Source of the DNA: Paenibacillus silvestris
GTDB taxonomy: Bacteria; Bacillota; Bacilli; Paenibacillales; NBRC-103111
Assembly (NCBI RefSeq): GCF_009882985.1
Contig: NZ_WTUZ01000010.1
Span: 806,352 to 870,351 of the forward strand
Reading direction: 5' to 3'
Length of the DNA: 64,000 bases
Shown here piece after piece: positions 26,815-34,646 of this stretch. Made by a program: the position numbers and the translations under genes. The number at the start of each line of letters is the position of its first letter. Within the stretch, counting starts at the first letter, position 1. The notes beneath the pieces are model-generated. The model searched no databases and had not been told where the DNA came from. It worked only from the letters and a program-made list of their open reading frames with translations.

Positions 26815-28041
26815 TTAAGATTGTTTGGGACTTGCCGCAGGAGCATCCACTTTCTTCGCATTCAAAATGACTTCTGAAATCGCTTCGGCTAGCCAATCCG
26901 TCGTGCGGTAGCACTCCTCGAGTGTATTGTAAGGACCGCCTACCTCAATCAATATATTGTTTGGCGAAAAGTTCTGATTGTATAAGCCATTGCCTTCACT
27001 TGCTTCTTTGGCATGGATTCCTTTGGAGATTCCAGGATGTTTAGCTTCCAATACTTGATGAATCTTGTTGGCGAACTCCTCGTTCTTTTTCCAATTTGGA
27101 TTCTTGCCGCCGATTATGAAATACACCTGTGCGTAATCCTTGCCATTGATTGTCGCGGTTGTTTTATTACGGGCAGCCGAATCACGATGGAGATCGAAAT
27201 AATACTGTAAATCTGGATGCTTGACGGCTGCTTCCTGCAAAGTCTTAAGGGAATATTTATAAGAATATGGATATTCGAAATTTTTAACCGTGCTTGGATA
27301 TATAGTTTGTGAATGAACGGCTCCTATACCGTCTTTTTCAAGATTCTGCGCTAGCCGTTGGCCGACGGAAATGATATTAACTTTATCGCTGTAAGCTTTG
27401 TCTGGATCCGTAACTCCTTTGAGTTCCGGCAGGAAAGATTCATTGCTATGAGTTTGGTAAATGAAAGCCACATTGTCTCCTGCTGATTTGGGCGGCTGAC
27501 CTGTTTGACTGACCACAGGGGTTGTAGTTCCTGTAGGTGTAGGTTCAGGTGTTGAGCTCGGGGGATTTTTGGCCTCTGCCTCCAGATTGGTGGAGACAGG
27601 GTTGTAATCAACAGGGTCGCTTGGGTTCGCTTCGCTCCCTTTCACCAGAACAGTTGATTTGTTGGTATCCATACCAGGTACTTCGCTGGCCACCAAACTC
27701 TTCGGATCGCTTGGATTAATGTCCGTCAGGAACTGGAAAGCAAAATGGAAGACATTATGCTGAGAGAATGTAAATTTCTTCTGGTCTTTATTTAGATGAG
27801 GCACTTCCATGCCGAGCATATCGATAAAAAATTGATTGGTGACGGACGCAGCTAAACTTTTCATCGACGAAACCGGCGAGGTCGTTATGACTTTATTCTG
27901 CAAATAGCCCCCTACACCAATTAGAACAAAAATGGCTAACGTTGCCGTGCTGAGAATAAAGAACGTTTTTCCGACGGAACTGGCGCTCTGAAACGTTTTG
28001 CGAACATGGCTGAGATTGAGTGTGGCTGAAGTCCATTTCAT
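26815..28041 (-). CDS. spoIIP: Stage II sporulation protein P
   Basis: Peptidoglycan amidase/endopeptidase of the SpoIID-SpoIIM-SpoIIP engulfment machine in the mother-cell membrane. The 408-residue protein has a membrane segment at about residues 27-47, a Pro/Thr-rich linker near 165-195, and the SpoIIP catalytic domain. Its metal-site motifs are IYQTHSNESFLP, YYFDLHRDSA and ILIEVGGPYNTLEE. AGGAGG lies 8 bases before the ATG. It is followed by yqxA and lepA as in B. subtilis; the upstream gpr is displaced by the repeats and the TIR-like operon. Confidence 0.96.
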   Translation of the reverse strand: MKWTSATLNLSHVRKTFQSASSVGKTFFILSTATLAIFVLIGVGGYLQNKVITTSPVSSMKSLAASVTNQFFIDMLGMEVPHLNKDQKKFTFSQHNVFHFAFQFLTDINPSDPKSLVASEVPGMDTNKSTVLVKGSEANPSDPVDYNPVSTNLEAEAKNPPSSTPEPTPTGTTTPVVSQTGQPPKSAGDNVAFIYQTHSNESFLPELKGVTDPDKAYSDKVNIISVGQRLAQNLEKDGIGAVHSQTIYPSTVKNFEYPYSYKYSLKTLQEAAVKHPDLQYYFDLHRDSAARNKTTATINGKDYAQVYFIIGGKNPNWKKNEEFANKIHQVLEAKHPGISKGIHAKEASEGNGLYNQNFSPNNILIEVGGPYNTLEECYRTTDWLAEAISEVILNAKKVDAPAASPKQS

Positions 28042-28143
28042 AGTCTGATTCCTCCTAAACTATCTTAATTCAATCTATGAAACGAGCCCCGTCGATAGAA
28101 CCCGAAACGATAGATTTTTTTGATAGTCTAGTCAATAGGGAAT

Positions 28144-28179
28144 GAAAAAAGCGTCAGCGATTGAGTCGCTGACACCTTT
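28144..28179. terminator. Hairpin terminator upstream of spoIIP
   Basis: GTCAGCGA pairs with TCGCTGAC around a 5-base loop, with A-run and T-run flanks on both sides. It isolates spoIIP from minus-strand transcripts arising in the repeat region. Confidence 0.75.
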
Positions 28180-28204
28180 TGGGTGATCCTGCTATGACAT
28201 AAAG

Positions 28205-28800
28205 GCGATTTGAGTAAAAGCAGCACATCGCAGAAATTAGCTGGAGAAATCGGCGTTACTTAAAGTGATCCAATCGACAACTCGCCAGATCCGCAGAGAC
28301 GCTCCATTGCTCGCTTGCCCAAGGCCGCGGGATGCTCCATTAAGGTATCACACCTGAAATTGCTGGAAAATCTACCGTTCCGCAGGAACGCTTCATTGCT
28401 CAGTTACCCAGTTCCATGGAGACGCTCCATTAAGGCATCACAGCTGAAATAGCTGGAAAATCTACCGTTAATCGGAGCTTCTCAGTGGCGGGGAACGAAT
28501 TAACGGTAAAAACTCCAGCTAAAACATCGCCACCCACCCTAAATCTTCCAATATCAGCGAAATTAGAGGTAGAAAATCCAGTTATGTGAGTGTAAGCAGC
28601 ACATTCATAGAAATTAGCTGGAGAAATCGGCGTTACTTAAAAGTAATCCAATCTGCAACCCGCTCAGATCCTCGGAGATGCCGCACTACTCACTTTGCCC
28701 AAGGCCGCGGGGATGCTCCATCGCTCAGTTACCCAGTTTCACGGAGACTCTCCATTAATGCACCACACCTGAAATAGCTGGAATCATGAACTGCCGTTAT
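28205..28800. repeat. Decayed tandem intergenic repeats
   Basis: The gap of about 900 bases between spoIIP and the 55-residue gene has no convincing coding frame. A block at 28220-28500 is repeated in shortened form at 28596-28800. Shared pieces include agaaattagctggagaaatc (28231 and 28609), ccaaggccgcgg (28319 and 28701) and gctcagttacccagtt (28397 and 28730). Inside the first block two sub-units of about 85-90 bases both end in gctggaaaatctaccgtt. Copies have drifted by substitutions and deletions. I recognise no insertion sequence or transposase. Confidence 0.75.
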
Positions 28801-28901
28801 ACATCTGAGTCCTCTCTCAGCGCGATTACAAACAATAGAAATCGCTGTCCTGTCATACACCCTAGAACATAAAATAAAGTGCACCCTCAGGCTGGGCTAA
28901 T

Positions 28902-28936
28902 AAAAAAAGAAAAAGAACCCCATCAAGGGGTTCTTG
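28902..28936 (-). terminator. Terminator of the TIR-like operon
   Basis: On the minus strand AAGAACCCC pairs perfectly with GGGGTTCTT around a 5-base loop, followed by TTTCTTTTTTT. It lies 17 bases past the 55-residue gene, so the three minus-strand genes form a closed unit. Confidence 0.88.
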
Positions 28937-28952
28937 GATCTTCCAAATAGGA

Positions 28953-29120
28953 TTAAGCTAGGGATTCGAAATCGAATGATCCTTTGGCTACGATTGTTAC
29001 CCCGCTTGGTTTATTCAGAACTGTGGGGCCGTTATATGTTTTGAGCAAGCTCTTATCGGTAGTTTTGGGTGTATGTTTGGCGGTTAGTCGGTTACGAACT
29101 TTCTTCATGTGCTTCAGCAT
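28953..29120 (-). CDS. 55-residue basic protein, third gene of the TIR-like operon
   Basis: A small gene too short for routine calling. It starts at an ATG 7 bases after GGAAGG and overlaps the end of the preceding gene by 29 bases in another frame. The product begins MLKHMKKVRNRLTAKHTPKT, is strongly basic in its first half, and ends with a more hydrophobic, conserved-looking part (NGPTVLNKPSGVTIVAKGSF, then an acidic FDFESLA end). A strong terminator follows. I do not recognise a family. A regulator, inhibitor or substrate of its operon partners is possible, but only position supports this. Confidence 0.6.
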   Translation of the reverse strand: MLKHMKKVRNRLTAKHTPKTTDKSLLKTYNGPTVLNKPSGVTIVAKGSFDFESLA

Positions 29121-30069
29121 AGAGAATCCTTCCTTTCACAATGGATTTGAGTGAAGACACGAGCTTCGCATTTCTTTCCGATAACTCCATCATGACTTGA
29201 TGGTGATTGCGCTGCGGGATATCCGCTCTTGTTTTGAAATGTATGGAGGAAACGATCGTTGGATGCAGCTTCACGCAATATATATATTCAAACTCACCAT
29301 CTTCTTTATCCTTGGCTCGCCCGAGGTAGATGTTCGTATCTTGGCCGCGGTAACATTCCGCTAGGTAACTGGTAGCGTCATTCACGTTAAAGCTGTGATT
29401 ATTGCTAACCTGCCCCGCACGGCCAAACTGCTGCAAAGTAACGCCGTCATCCAGAAGCTCAAACAATGTTGCCGCCGTCACTTCTTGAAGCTCAATTATA
29501 CCACAATTGGTATCAAATGTCTTATGGAATTTGTCTAGAACACGGTCATAATCCACGTTGGAGACACTCAGTGAATCAAGCGCATCAAAGAGGAAACTGC
29601 GGATGGCATCATTCTTTTTCATATCCGATGGCTTCATACGTTTCTTATGCGCAGCAATGCTGCTCTTCATTGGATACAGATGAGGGCCTGCCAATTCCCC
29701 AATCTCTCTATTGATCTGCGTGTCATCGAGTCGCAGCGGGTTGTAACCTTCGAGATAATCGGGCAGCTCACCGTCGCTCGACATCACAATAAATGTCCTG
29801 CTGTGCCCTAGTTCACCAATACAAAGACCAATGAGTACCAACAGGTTGGCATAGGTCACCCCATGCTGTATGTCCTCACGAGTCAGAATCAGCAGGGCAA
29901 AGTCCGTTTCTTCAATATGCTTTTTCAGCATTTTTAATTTATGCTGGGATGCCGTCAGGACGCCTTGGTTAATGACGGTGACATCAGCCGTGGAAGCTAG
30001 CTGCGATTGATAGAATTCAGCCCATAGTAGACTTGCAGACGAACAACCAATAAAGATTTTAGGTTTCAT
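29092..30069 (-). CDS. TIR-like pseudoenzyme with C-terminal domain of unknown type
   Basis: A 325-residue protein. Residues 1-130 repeat the fold of the preceding gene product: KIFIGCSSASL (4-14), ADFALLIL-like core strand (DFALLILTRED, 56-66) and IGLCIGELGHSRTFIVMS (80-97). At the position of the family's catalytic glutamate (NVxxELG) it has NLLVLIG, so leucine 79 replaces glutamate and the preceding RD is YA. This part is probably non-catalytic. Residues about 150-320 form a second domain (LFELLDDGVTLQQF, FEYIYCVKLHPTIV, RNHHQVMMELSE) that could be a GAF-like sensor, a low-confidence guess. Its ATG overlaps the preceding stop codon (ATGA). Confidence 0.78.
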   Translation of the reverse strand: MKPKIFIGCSSASLLWAEFYQSQLASTADVTVINQGVLTASQHKLKMLKKHIEETDFALLILTREDIQHGVTYANLLVLIGLCIGELGHSRTFIVMSSDGELPDYLEGYNPLRLDDTQINREIGELAGPHLYPMKSSIAAHKKRMKPSDMKKNDAIRSFLFDALDSLSVSNVDYDRVLDKFHKTFDTNCGIIELQEVTAATLFELLDDGVTLQQFGRAGQVSNNHSFNVNDATSYLAECYRGQDTNIYLGRAKDKEDGEFEYIYCVKLHPTIVSSIHFKTRADIPQRNHHQVMMELSERNAKLVSSLKSIVKGRILYAEAHEESS

Positions 30070-30539
30070 TTGATTCGCAATCCTAACTCCTTCAGCATTC
30101 GTTTCACCGTATAGGTGGCCGGTCCCAGACCCGCCATCAAGCCTGAAGGATGATCGGCCTTAAAGGTAAGCGGTGTCAATCCCAAAAGGTCAGAGGCAAT
30201 ATGTAAGTCTTCTTTTTCCGGAATCAGAAAATAGGTTCTTTCTAGGCCAATTTGTCCGATGAATAAACCCAGCTCCAGAATAACGTTATCGCGAACGGTA
30301 CTGACCACCGAATCTCTCAATAACGTTAAATCATTGGGTTGAAACACAAAGATAGCAAAATCACTTGCTTGAGCCTGCTTAATTAGAGGCGCTAAAGTTG
30401 TATGTGAAGGCGGGAATAATAACTGGCTCCAAACTGTGACATCACAGGAGAAATGGAGGTTAGACTGCAAAGCCTCTGCTACTTCAATGCTTTCAGCAGA
30501 TGACCCAATGAATAGCTTTGCCAGCTGCGTGCTGCTCAC
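30066..30539 (-). CDS. TIR-like nucleotide-binding domain protein (PF10137/CAP12 type), catalytic glutamate present
   Basis: A 157-residue protein made of a single predicted TIR-like nucleotide-binding domain. Seen: KLFIGSSAES near the start (8-17), a SDFAIFVFQPND core strand, and VRDNVILELGLFIGQIGLER (82-101) with Glu89. The xRDNVxxELGxFxGxxGxxR block is the hallmark of the family, in which that Glu is part of an NAD-cleaving site in characterised members of defence systems such as CBASS and STING-TIR. The start is a GTG 8 bases after AAGGAA, and an in-frame TAA lies just upstream. NADase or nucleotide-sensing activity is inferred from the family. It is coupled to the pseudoenzyme gene. Confidence 0.85.
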   Translation of the reverse strand: MSSTQLAKLFIGSSAESIEVAEALQSNLHFSCDVTVWSQLLFPPSHTTLAPLIKQAQASDFAIFVFQPNDLTLLRDSVVSTVRDNVILELGLFIGQIGLERTYFLIPEKEDLHIASDLLGLTPLTFKADHPSGLMAGLGPATYTVKRMLKELGLRIK

Positions 30540-30591
30540 AGAACCACTTCCTTATTTTATGGTGATCGTCAGTTACTTCGACGTCTGCCAT
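30493..30591 (-). CDS. Possible 32-residue upstream frame overlapping the TIR-like gene start
   Basis: An ATG 6 bases after GGAAGG opens a 32-codon frame (starts MADVEVTDDHHKIRKWF, ends HWVIC) that overlaps the first 47 bases of the TIR-like gene in another frame. It could be a leader peptide that tunes translation of the downstream gene. No homology is recognised and chance cannot be excluded. Confidence 0.28.
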   Translation of the reverse strand: MADVEVTDDHHKIRKWFCEQHAAGKAIHWVIC

Positions 30592-30620
30592 CTTTTTCCT
30601 TCCAGTTTGGGATAAAAATA

Positions 30621-30666
30621 GGCAAAAGAAAGAACTGTTCCCACGATGGTCGCGAGAGACAGTTCT
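30621..30666 (-). terminator. Terminator after gpr
   Basis: On the minus strand AGAACTGT pairs with ACAGTTCT across a loop of about 20 bases, followed by TTCTTTT. It lies 8 bases past gpr and separates it from the TIR-like operon. Confidence 0.7.
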
Positions 30667-30673
30667 GGTTCAT

Positions 30674-31672
30674 TCAGTGTGTATAAGCCGCTACATTCTC
30701 GACGCCTACCGCATCATGCAGAGCAGCATTCAAGCCGCTGGCAATGATATTGGCAATGTCCTCAATAAACTGGTCAATCTCCTTAGGAGTGACTAACAAA
30801 TCATGGCCTACAGGGTTCAGCACTTCTTTGACGAGCTGAAGGCGCTCCTCTTCATGAATGTTGTCCAGCAGCCCTAGGATCTGTCCCGTATTGTTTGTCT
30901 GTTCGCTAAAATGCTTCTGCATGAGGTCGAAAGCGTTATTGACTATCGTCGAGGCATAAACAACGGTTGGTACGCCAATCGCGACCACAGGAATACCGAG
31001 GTTCTCCTTTGTTAGCCCCTTGCGCTTATTGCCGATACCAGAACCCGGATGAATACCTGTATCTGCAATTTGGATGGTCGTGTTCACCCGATCGAGCGAT
31101 CTGGACGCCAACGCATCGATCGCGATGATGAAATCTGGTTTGGATTTTTCTACAATCCCGAGCACGATATCACTGCTTTCAATCCCCGTTGTACCCAATA
31201 CCCCAGGAGCTACTGCACTGACGGGGCGATAACCAGGACTTACATCCTCAGGCATCAGTTCAAAGTAATGCCGAGTAACCATGATATTCTCAACAACAAG
31301 GGGTCCGAGCGCATCGGGAGTGACATTGGAATTGCCGAGCCCAATTATGAGCGCTTTGGCGTTCTGGGGAATTCCGATATCCCGTAAAAACTGCTCAAAT
31401 TCCTGAGCCAGCTTCGTCGCCACCCGGTCCTGCAATTGGCTGTCTTTTTCCCGTAGTGCAGGAACTTCTATTGTTATATAATGTCCTAATAGTTTGCCCA
31501 GGGCTTTGGAGCCTTCTTCATTTTTCACATTGATTTTGGTAACGCGTATCCCATTTTCACGAGTCGACTCCTGTTCAATACCAGGTATTGGCTGCCCTTG
31601 ATTCGCTGCATGAGCCATATCCCTTGCATCTAGCGCAAGATCCGTATGTGTTGTGAAAGAGCTTAAGTCCAT
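30674..31672 (-). CDS. gpr: Germination protease GPR
   Basis: Degrades small acid-soluble spore proteins at germination. It is made in the forespore as a zymogen and autoprocessed. The 332-residue protein begins MDLSSFTTHTDLALDARDMA, the typical propeptide. It contains GLGNSNVTPDALGPLVVENI, PDFIIAIDALASR and IADTGIHPGSGIGNKRKGL, the conserved aspartic-type active-site region. The ATG at 31672 has AAGGGG 7 bases upstream; ten extra upstream codons are unsupported. A forespore-type promoter lies before it. Confidence 0.97.
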   Translation of the reverse strand: MDLSSFTTHTDLALDARDMAHAANQGQPIPGIEQESTRENGIRVTKINVKNEEGSKALGKLLGHYITIEVPALREKDSQLQDRVATKLAQEFEQFLRDIGIPQNAKALIIGLGNSNVTPDALGPLVVENIMVTRHYFELMPEDVSPGYRPVSAVAPGVLGTTGIESSDIVLGIVEKSKPDFIIAIDALASRSLDRVNTTIQIADTGIHPGSGIGNKRKGLTKENLGIPVVAIGVPTVVYASTIVNNAFDLMQKHFSEQTNNTGQILGLLDNIHEEERLQLVKEVLNPVGHDLLVTPKEIDQFIEDIANIIASGLNAALHDAVGVENVAAYTH

Positions 31673-31706
31673 AGAAGTTCCCCTTTCTGAGGTGCCTTGC
31701 ATCTCT

Positions 31707-31736
31707 TAGTGTGTGACGAATCTAGGGCGGTTATGC
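31707..31736 (-). promoter_or_regulatory. Candidate sigma-G/sigma-F promoter of gpr
   Basis: On the minus strand GCATA (-35) and CACACTA (-10) are 18 bases apart, close to the forespore consensus GMATR-N18-CATNNTA. The -10 ends about 35 bases before the gpr start. gpr is forespore-expressed in B. subtilis. Confidence 0.5.
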
Positions 31737-31771
31737 AAATGCAAAAACCACTGAAAACCTATTGACAGGTC

Positions 31772-31800
31772 TTGCATTTTCAATAGTTGCATGGTAGAAT
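31772..31800 (+). promoter_or_regulatory. Promoter of rpsT
   Basis: TTGCAT and TAGAAT stand 17 bases apart, ending 69 bases before the rpsT start. A TTGACA at 31762 is too far from this -10 to pair with it. Confidence 0.55.
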
Positions 31801-31868
31801 ACTTAAAGTTGTCAGCAAACATACAAATGTAACGTTGAACCGTGTTTTGTAAGTAGGAGGTGAATTTC

Positions 31869-32120
31869 ATGCCAAACATTAAATCCGCTATTAAACGAGT
31901 AAAAGTTAGCGAAAAGCGCCGTCTTCGTAACGCTTCCCAAAAGTCCGCTCTGCGTACTGCTGTGAAAGCTTTCGAAACAGCTGTAAGCCCAGAAGCTCTA
32001 ATTAACGCTTCCAAAAAGTTAGACAAAGCAGCTTCTAAAGGTTTAATCCATAAAAATGCCGCTAACCGCAAGAAGTCCCGTCTGGCTAAAAAGCTGAACG
32101 CTCTTACGGCCCAAGCGTAA
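31869..32120 (+). CDS. rpsT: 30S ribosomal protein S20
   Basis: Primary 16S-binding protein of the small subunit. The 83-residue product is very basic and helical, with [20 protein letters not shown] at the start and [20 protein letters not shown] near the end. The ATG at 31869 follows AGGAGGTG by 6 bases. It is transcribed alone, divergent from gpr and convergent with holA, and is closed by a terminator. Confidence 0.98.
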   Translation: MPNIKSAIKRVKVSEKRRLRNASQKSALRTAVKAFETAVSPEALINASKKLDKAASKGLIHKNAANRKKSRLAKKLNALTAQA

Positions 32121-32139
32121 TACAGGACATAAAAACAAA

Positions 32140-32173
32140 AGTTCAGTTCTCTTCGGAGAATTGGGCTTTTTTC
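32140..32173 (+). terminator. Terminator after rpsT
   Basis: AGTTCAGTTCTC pairs with GAGAATTGGGCT (with G-U wobbles) around a TTCG tetraloop, followed by TTTTTT, 19 bases past the stop codon. Confidence 0.88.
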
Positions 32174-32194
32174 CTTTTACGTAAAAAAACCTCC

Positions 32195-33214
32195 CTAGGC
32201 AGCCAGCCTAAGAAGGAACATTTCTAAACCTAGCACTTTATCTATTTTCCCAGTCTTCATCTGAAAATCAAGATCAGCCAGCTGGGACATGATAGCGCTC
32301 AGTTTCTCAATACTATATTTACGCGACTGACCTTCAGCCACCTTCACCGCGAATGGATGCAGTCCAATCTGAGACGCCATTTGCTGTTGGGAATAACCTT
32401 GCTTGCTAAGCTCTTTGACCTGCAGCATGATGCGAAATTGCCTTGCAATAAGAGCGGCAATCTTAATCGGCTCTTCCCGTTGCTTCAGCAGCTCCTCCAA
32501 GATGACGAAGGCACGCTCCAATCTCACATTCACAATGTCTTCAATGAGAATAAATACGTTCTGCTCCGTGCTTCGAGCAACAAGCTGGTCAATGATATCC
32601 GTTGTAGCCTCGCTCCCAGCCCCCACATACAAAGAGATCTTCTCAATTTCTGCCGACAACGATTGCAAATTTCCCCCTGTATAAAGAATCAGTTGGTCCG
32701 TTGCTTCCCCGGTGAACGAGAACCCACGCTGACGCGCCCTAGCAGCCACCCAGTGCTGCAGTTCCTCTGGACTTAGCGATAGGAAAGGAACAGCCGCCTC
32801 CATGTCTTTGAGCGCTTTTACAATCTTTTTGCGCTCGTCTAATTTATCCGCATCTACGGTAAACACAACAACCGTGTGCTCGGCAGGCGATTTCAAATAG
32901 TCGGTTAGTCGGTCTAAGTGATGCTCTATCTTCGTGCTTTCCTTGGCTCCTGTAAAAAACAACGCGTTTTTGGCGATAACAAGCTTCTTAGGCACCATGA
33001 AAGGAAGAGTCTCCGCATCTTCAAGTACAGAAGAAAGCGAAATCTCACTTAAATCGAATTTACTCACAGCAAATTCCTTATGCTCCGGCTCAATGAGTGA
33101 ATCTGTTAACACCTGTATGAACTCTCTCATTTTATATTTCTCAGGACCGTAGCACAAATACACGGGTGCTTGCCGCCCTGCCTGTATATCTTTCAATGCT
33201 CTCTTTGCGTCCAT
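32195..33214 (-). CDS. holA: DNA polymerase III delta subunit
   Basis: Clamp-loader subunit that opens the sliding clamp. The 339-residue protein has the degenerate N-terminal P-loop region (PVYLCYGPEKYKMREFIQVL), an AAA-like second domain (VPFLSLSPEELQHWV, LQSLSAEIEKISLY) and the C-terminal collar helices ending LGLEMFLLRLAA. The length is normal. In B. subtilis holA lies between comEC and rpsT; here the sigma/ger block lies between comEC and holA. Confidence 0.95.
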   Translation of the reverse strand: MDAKRALKDIQAGRQAPVYLCYGPEKYKMREFIQVLTDSLIEPEHKEFAVSKFDLSEISLSSVLEDAETLPFMVPKKLVIAKNALFFTGAKESTKIEHHLDRLTDYLKSPAEHTVVVFTVDADKLDERKKIVKALKDMEAAVPFLSLSPEELQHWVAARARQRGFSFTGEATDQLILYTGGNLQSLSAEIEKISLYVGAGSEATTDIIDQLVARSTEQNVFILIEDIVNVRLERAFVILEELLKQREEPIKIAALIARQFRIMLQVKELSKQGYSQQQMASQIGLHPFAVKVAEGQSRKYSIEKLSAIMSQLADLDFQMKTGKIDKVLGLEMFLLRLAA

Positions 33215-33250
33215 AGCTGGCGTTCACTCCTCGCCTTCATTTTACCAACA

Positions 33251-33298
33251 ACAAAGGGATTACGTCAAAGTCCTAAGACCTTGAAGTAATCCCTTTGT
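33251..33298 (-). terminator. Terminator between the anti-sigma gene and holA
   Basis: ACAAAGGGATTAC pairs with GTAATCCCTTTGT, extended by a second inner stem, with TTGTTGG following on the minus strand. It lies between the anti-sigma stop and holA. The remaining 130 bases up to the anti-sigma gene show nothing recognisable. Confidence 0.75.
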
Positions 33299-33428
33299 CT
33301 GTCTATTTAAACACCGGCTCAAGGCTCTAGAAACCTTAGACCGTGTGGGCGAACCCCATAGCACACTCCTGCTTCCCTTTGTATAACATACGCAAGAGCC
33401 CCGCTAATGGTGCGTTCATTTCAGTTTT

Positions 33429-34646
33429 TTAAGGAGATTCTTCCTTTTTGAGCATCACATCGATGCGAATCGTATGAAGTGTGCCCCCACTTTGGACTTG
33501 ATAAAATAATTTATCATCCTTGGACCACTCTACCAATGTAATCTGATCCTCAGTCTTCCAAACTTGCTTGGACTCGAATACAATCTCCAGAGTTTCGCTA
33601 TTCCGGATCACCACGTGATGATCTTCAACTGCCGCTGTCAACTTCCCTGTTGCAGACTTCATGAAATTATCAGTGACCGGTACGGTTAAAGCAAATACGC
33701 CAGGTCCTGCATCACTCTCTGCCCCTCTTTTTGCATTAGGAGTTGGAGTAGGTGTTGGTGAAGGCTGTGTAGTTGCTGTCTTCTGATCATTCTCAGCTTT
33801 ATTAGCAGCAATAGGCGCCGGATTCGGATTCGTTTGATTCTGACCCGCTGCTTTCTGCTCATTACCGCCTGAAGGATCTGGATCTTTCATGCGTTCTGGC
33901 TCTGAAGTTGAAGGACCCATGCGGGATGTGTTGTTAGACTCCGCGGGCGTGGACGGACTAATGGTATCCGGCTTTTCCAGTGGTGCATTCGTTGTAGCTT
34001 GTGGTACTGCTACATTTGACCCTGAAGGTTGTGACTCCTGACCTGCCCCCGAGTTAGATGTAGAAACATCAGCATTTGGAGCAGGCGACTCGTTAGCGCC
34101 TGGATTACCTGAGACTTTCTTCTGATCTGGTGCTTCTCGATTCAACTTCACTTCTGGAGTACTCGTTTCCTGATGCTCGGCCCCTTGTTTAGTAGCTGCC
34201 ATCGGCAGCAAACCATCGGCGTTATCCATGACAGGATGTTTCATGTTAAAGCCAAAGAAACCAATAATGAGTCCAGCGGCAACGACGCCACTTGCGAATT
34301 TCCAAGAGAACTGCGATCCAAATCGGCGTGTCCAAGGGAGTTTCTTGCGCTGTCCTTGTTCGATATGGCTAACTTCTGCGCTGAAGACAGCTGCCTTGTC
34401 GGTAATGGACGCCGCGGCTTCTTTATCAATCTCATCTAGCTGCGGCAGAATGGCATCGACCAAGCTGTATGGAGGAACTACCTTCGGTAATTGGGCCAAC
34501 TCACCCGATAATCTTTGTAAACGTTCAAACACTTGTACACAGTCCAGACAATAGGCTAAATGAGCACGGAGCTCAGCTTCCTCTTGCGAGTTCAGATCTC
34601 CATCCAGCTGCCTTTGCATAAGTTCCATCACCTCTTGACAAATCAT
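33429..34646 (-). CDS. Zinc-finger anti-sigma factor with long low-complexity outer region
   Basis: A 405-residue membrane protein. The N-terminus is a ZAS anti-sigma zinc finger with Cys3, His29, Cys33 and Cys36 (HLAYCLDC). One membrane segment lies near residues 115-135 (KFASGVVAAGLIIGFFGF). Outside the cell is a stretch of about 170 residues rich in Pro, Ser, Thr, Asn and Gln, followed by a folded-looking C-terminal domain (FALTVPVTDNFMKSATGKL, then LFYQVQSGGTLHTIRI). It should hold the neighbouring ECF sigma factor inactive and sense an envelope signal. Its start overlaps the sigma gene by 4 bases (ATGA). Confidence 0.9.
   Translation of the reverse strand: MICQEVMELMQRQLDGDLNSQEEAELRAHLAYCLDCVQVFERLQRLSGELAQLPKVVPPYSLVDAILPQLDEIDKEAAASITDKAAVFSAEVSHIEQGQRKKLPWTRRFGSQFSWKFASGVVAAGLIIGFFGFNMKHPVMDNADGLLPMAATKQGAEHQETSTPEVKLNREAPDQKKVSGNPGANESPAPNADVSTSNSGAGQESQPSGSNVAVPQATTNAPLEKPDTISPSTPAESNNTSRMGPSTSEPERMKDPDPSGGNEQKAAGQNQTNPNPAPIAANKAENDQKTATTQPSPTPTPTPNAKRGAESDAGPGVFALTVPVTDNFMKSATGKLTAAVEDHHVVIRNSETLEIVFESKQVWKTEDQITLVEWSKDDKLFYQVQSGGTLHTIRIDVMLKKEESP

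Noticed and set aside
28205-28800. Insertion sequence remnant next to spoIIP
   Set aside because: No transposase fragment, clear terminal inverted repeats or target duplication could be seen; only tandem, decayed repeats.
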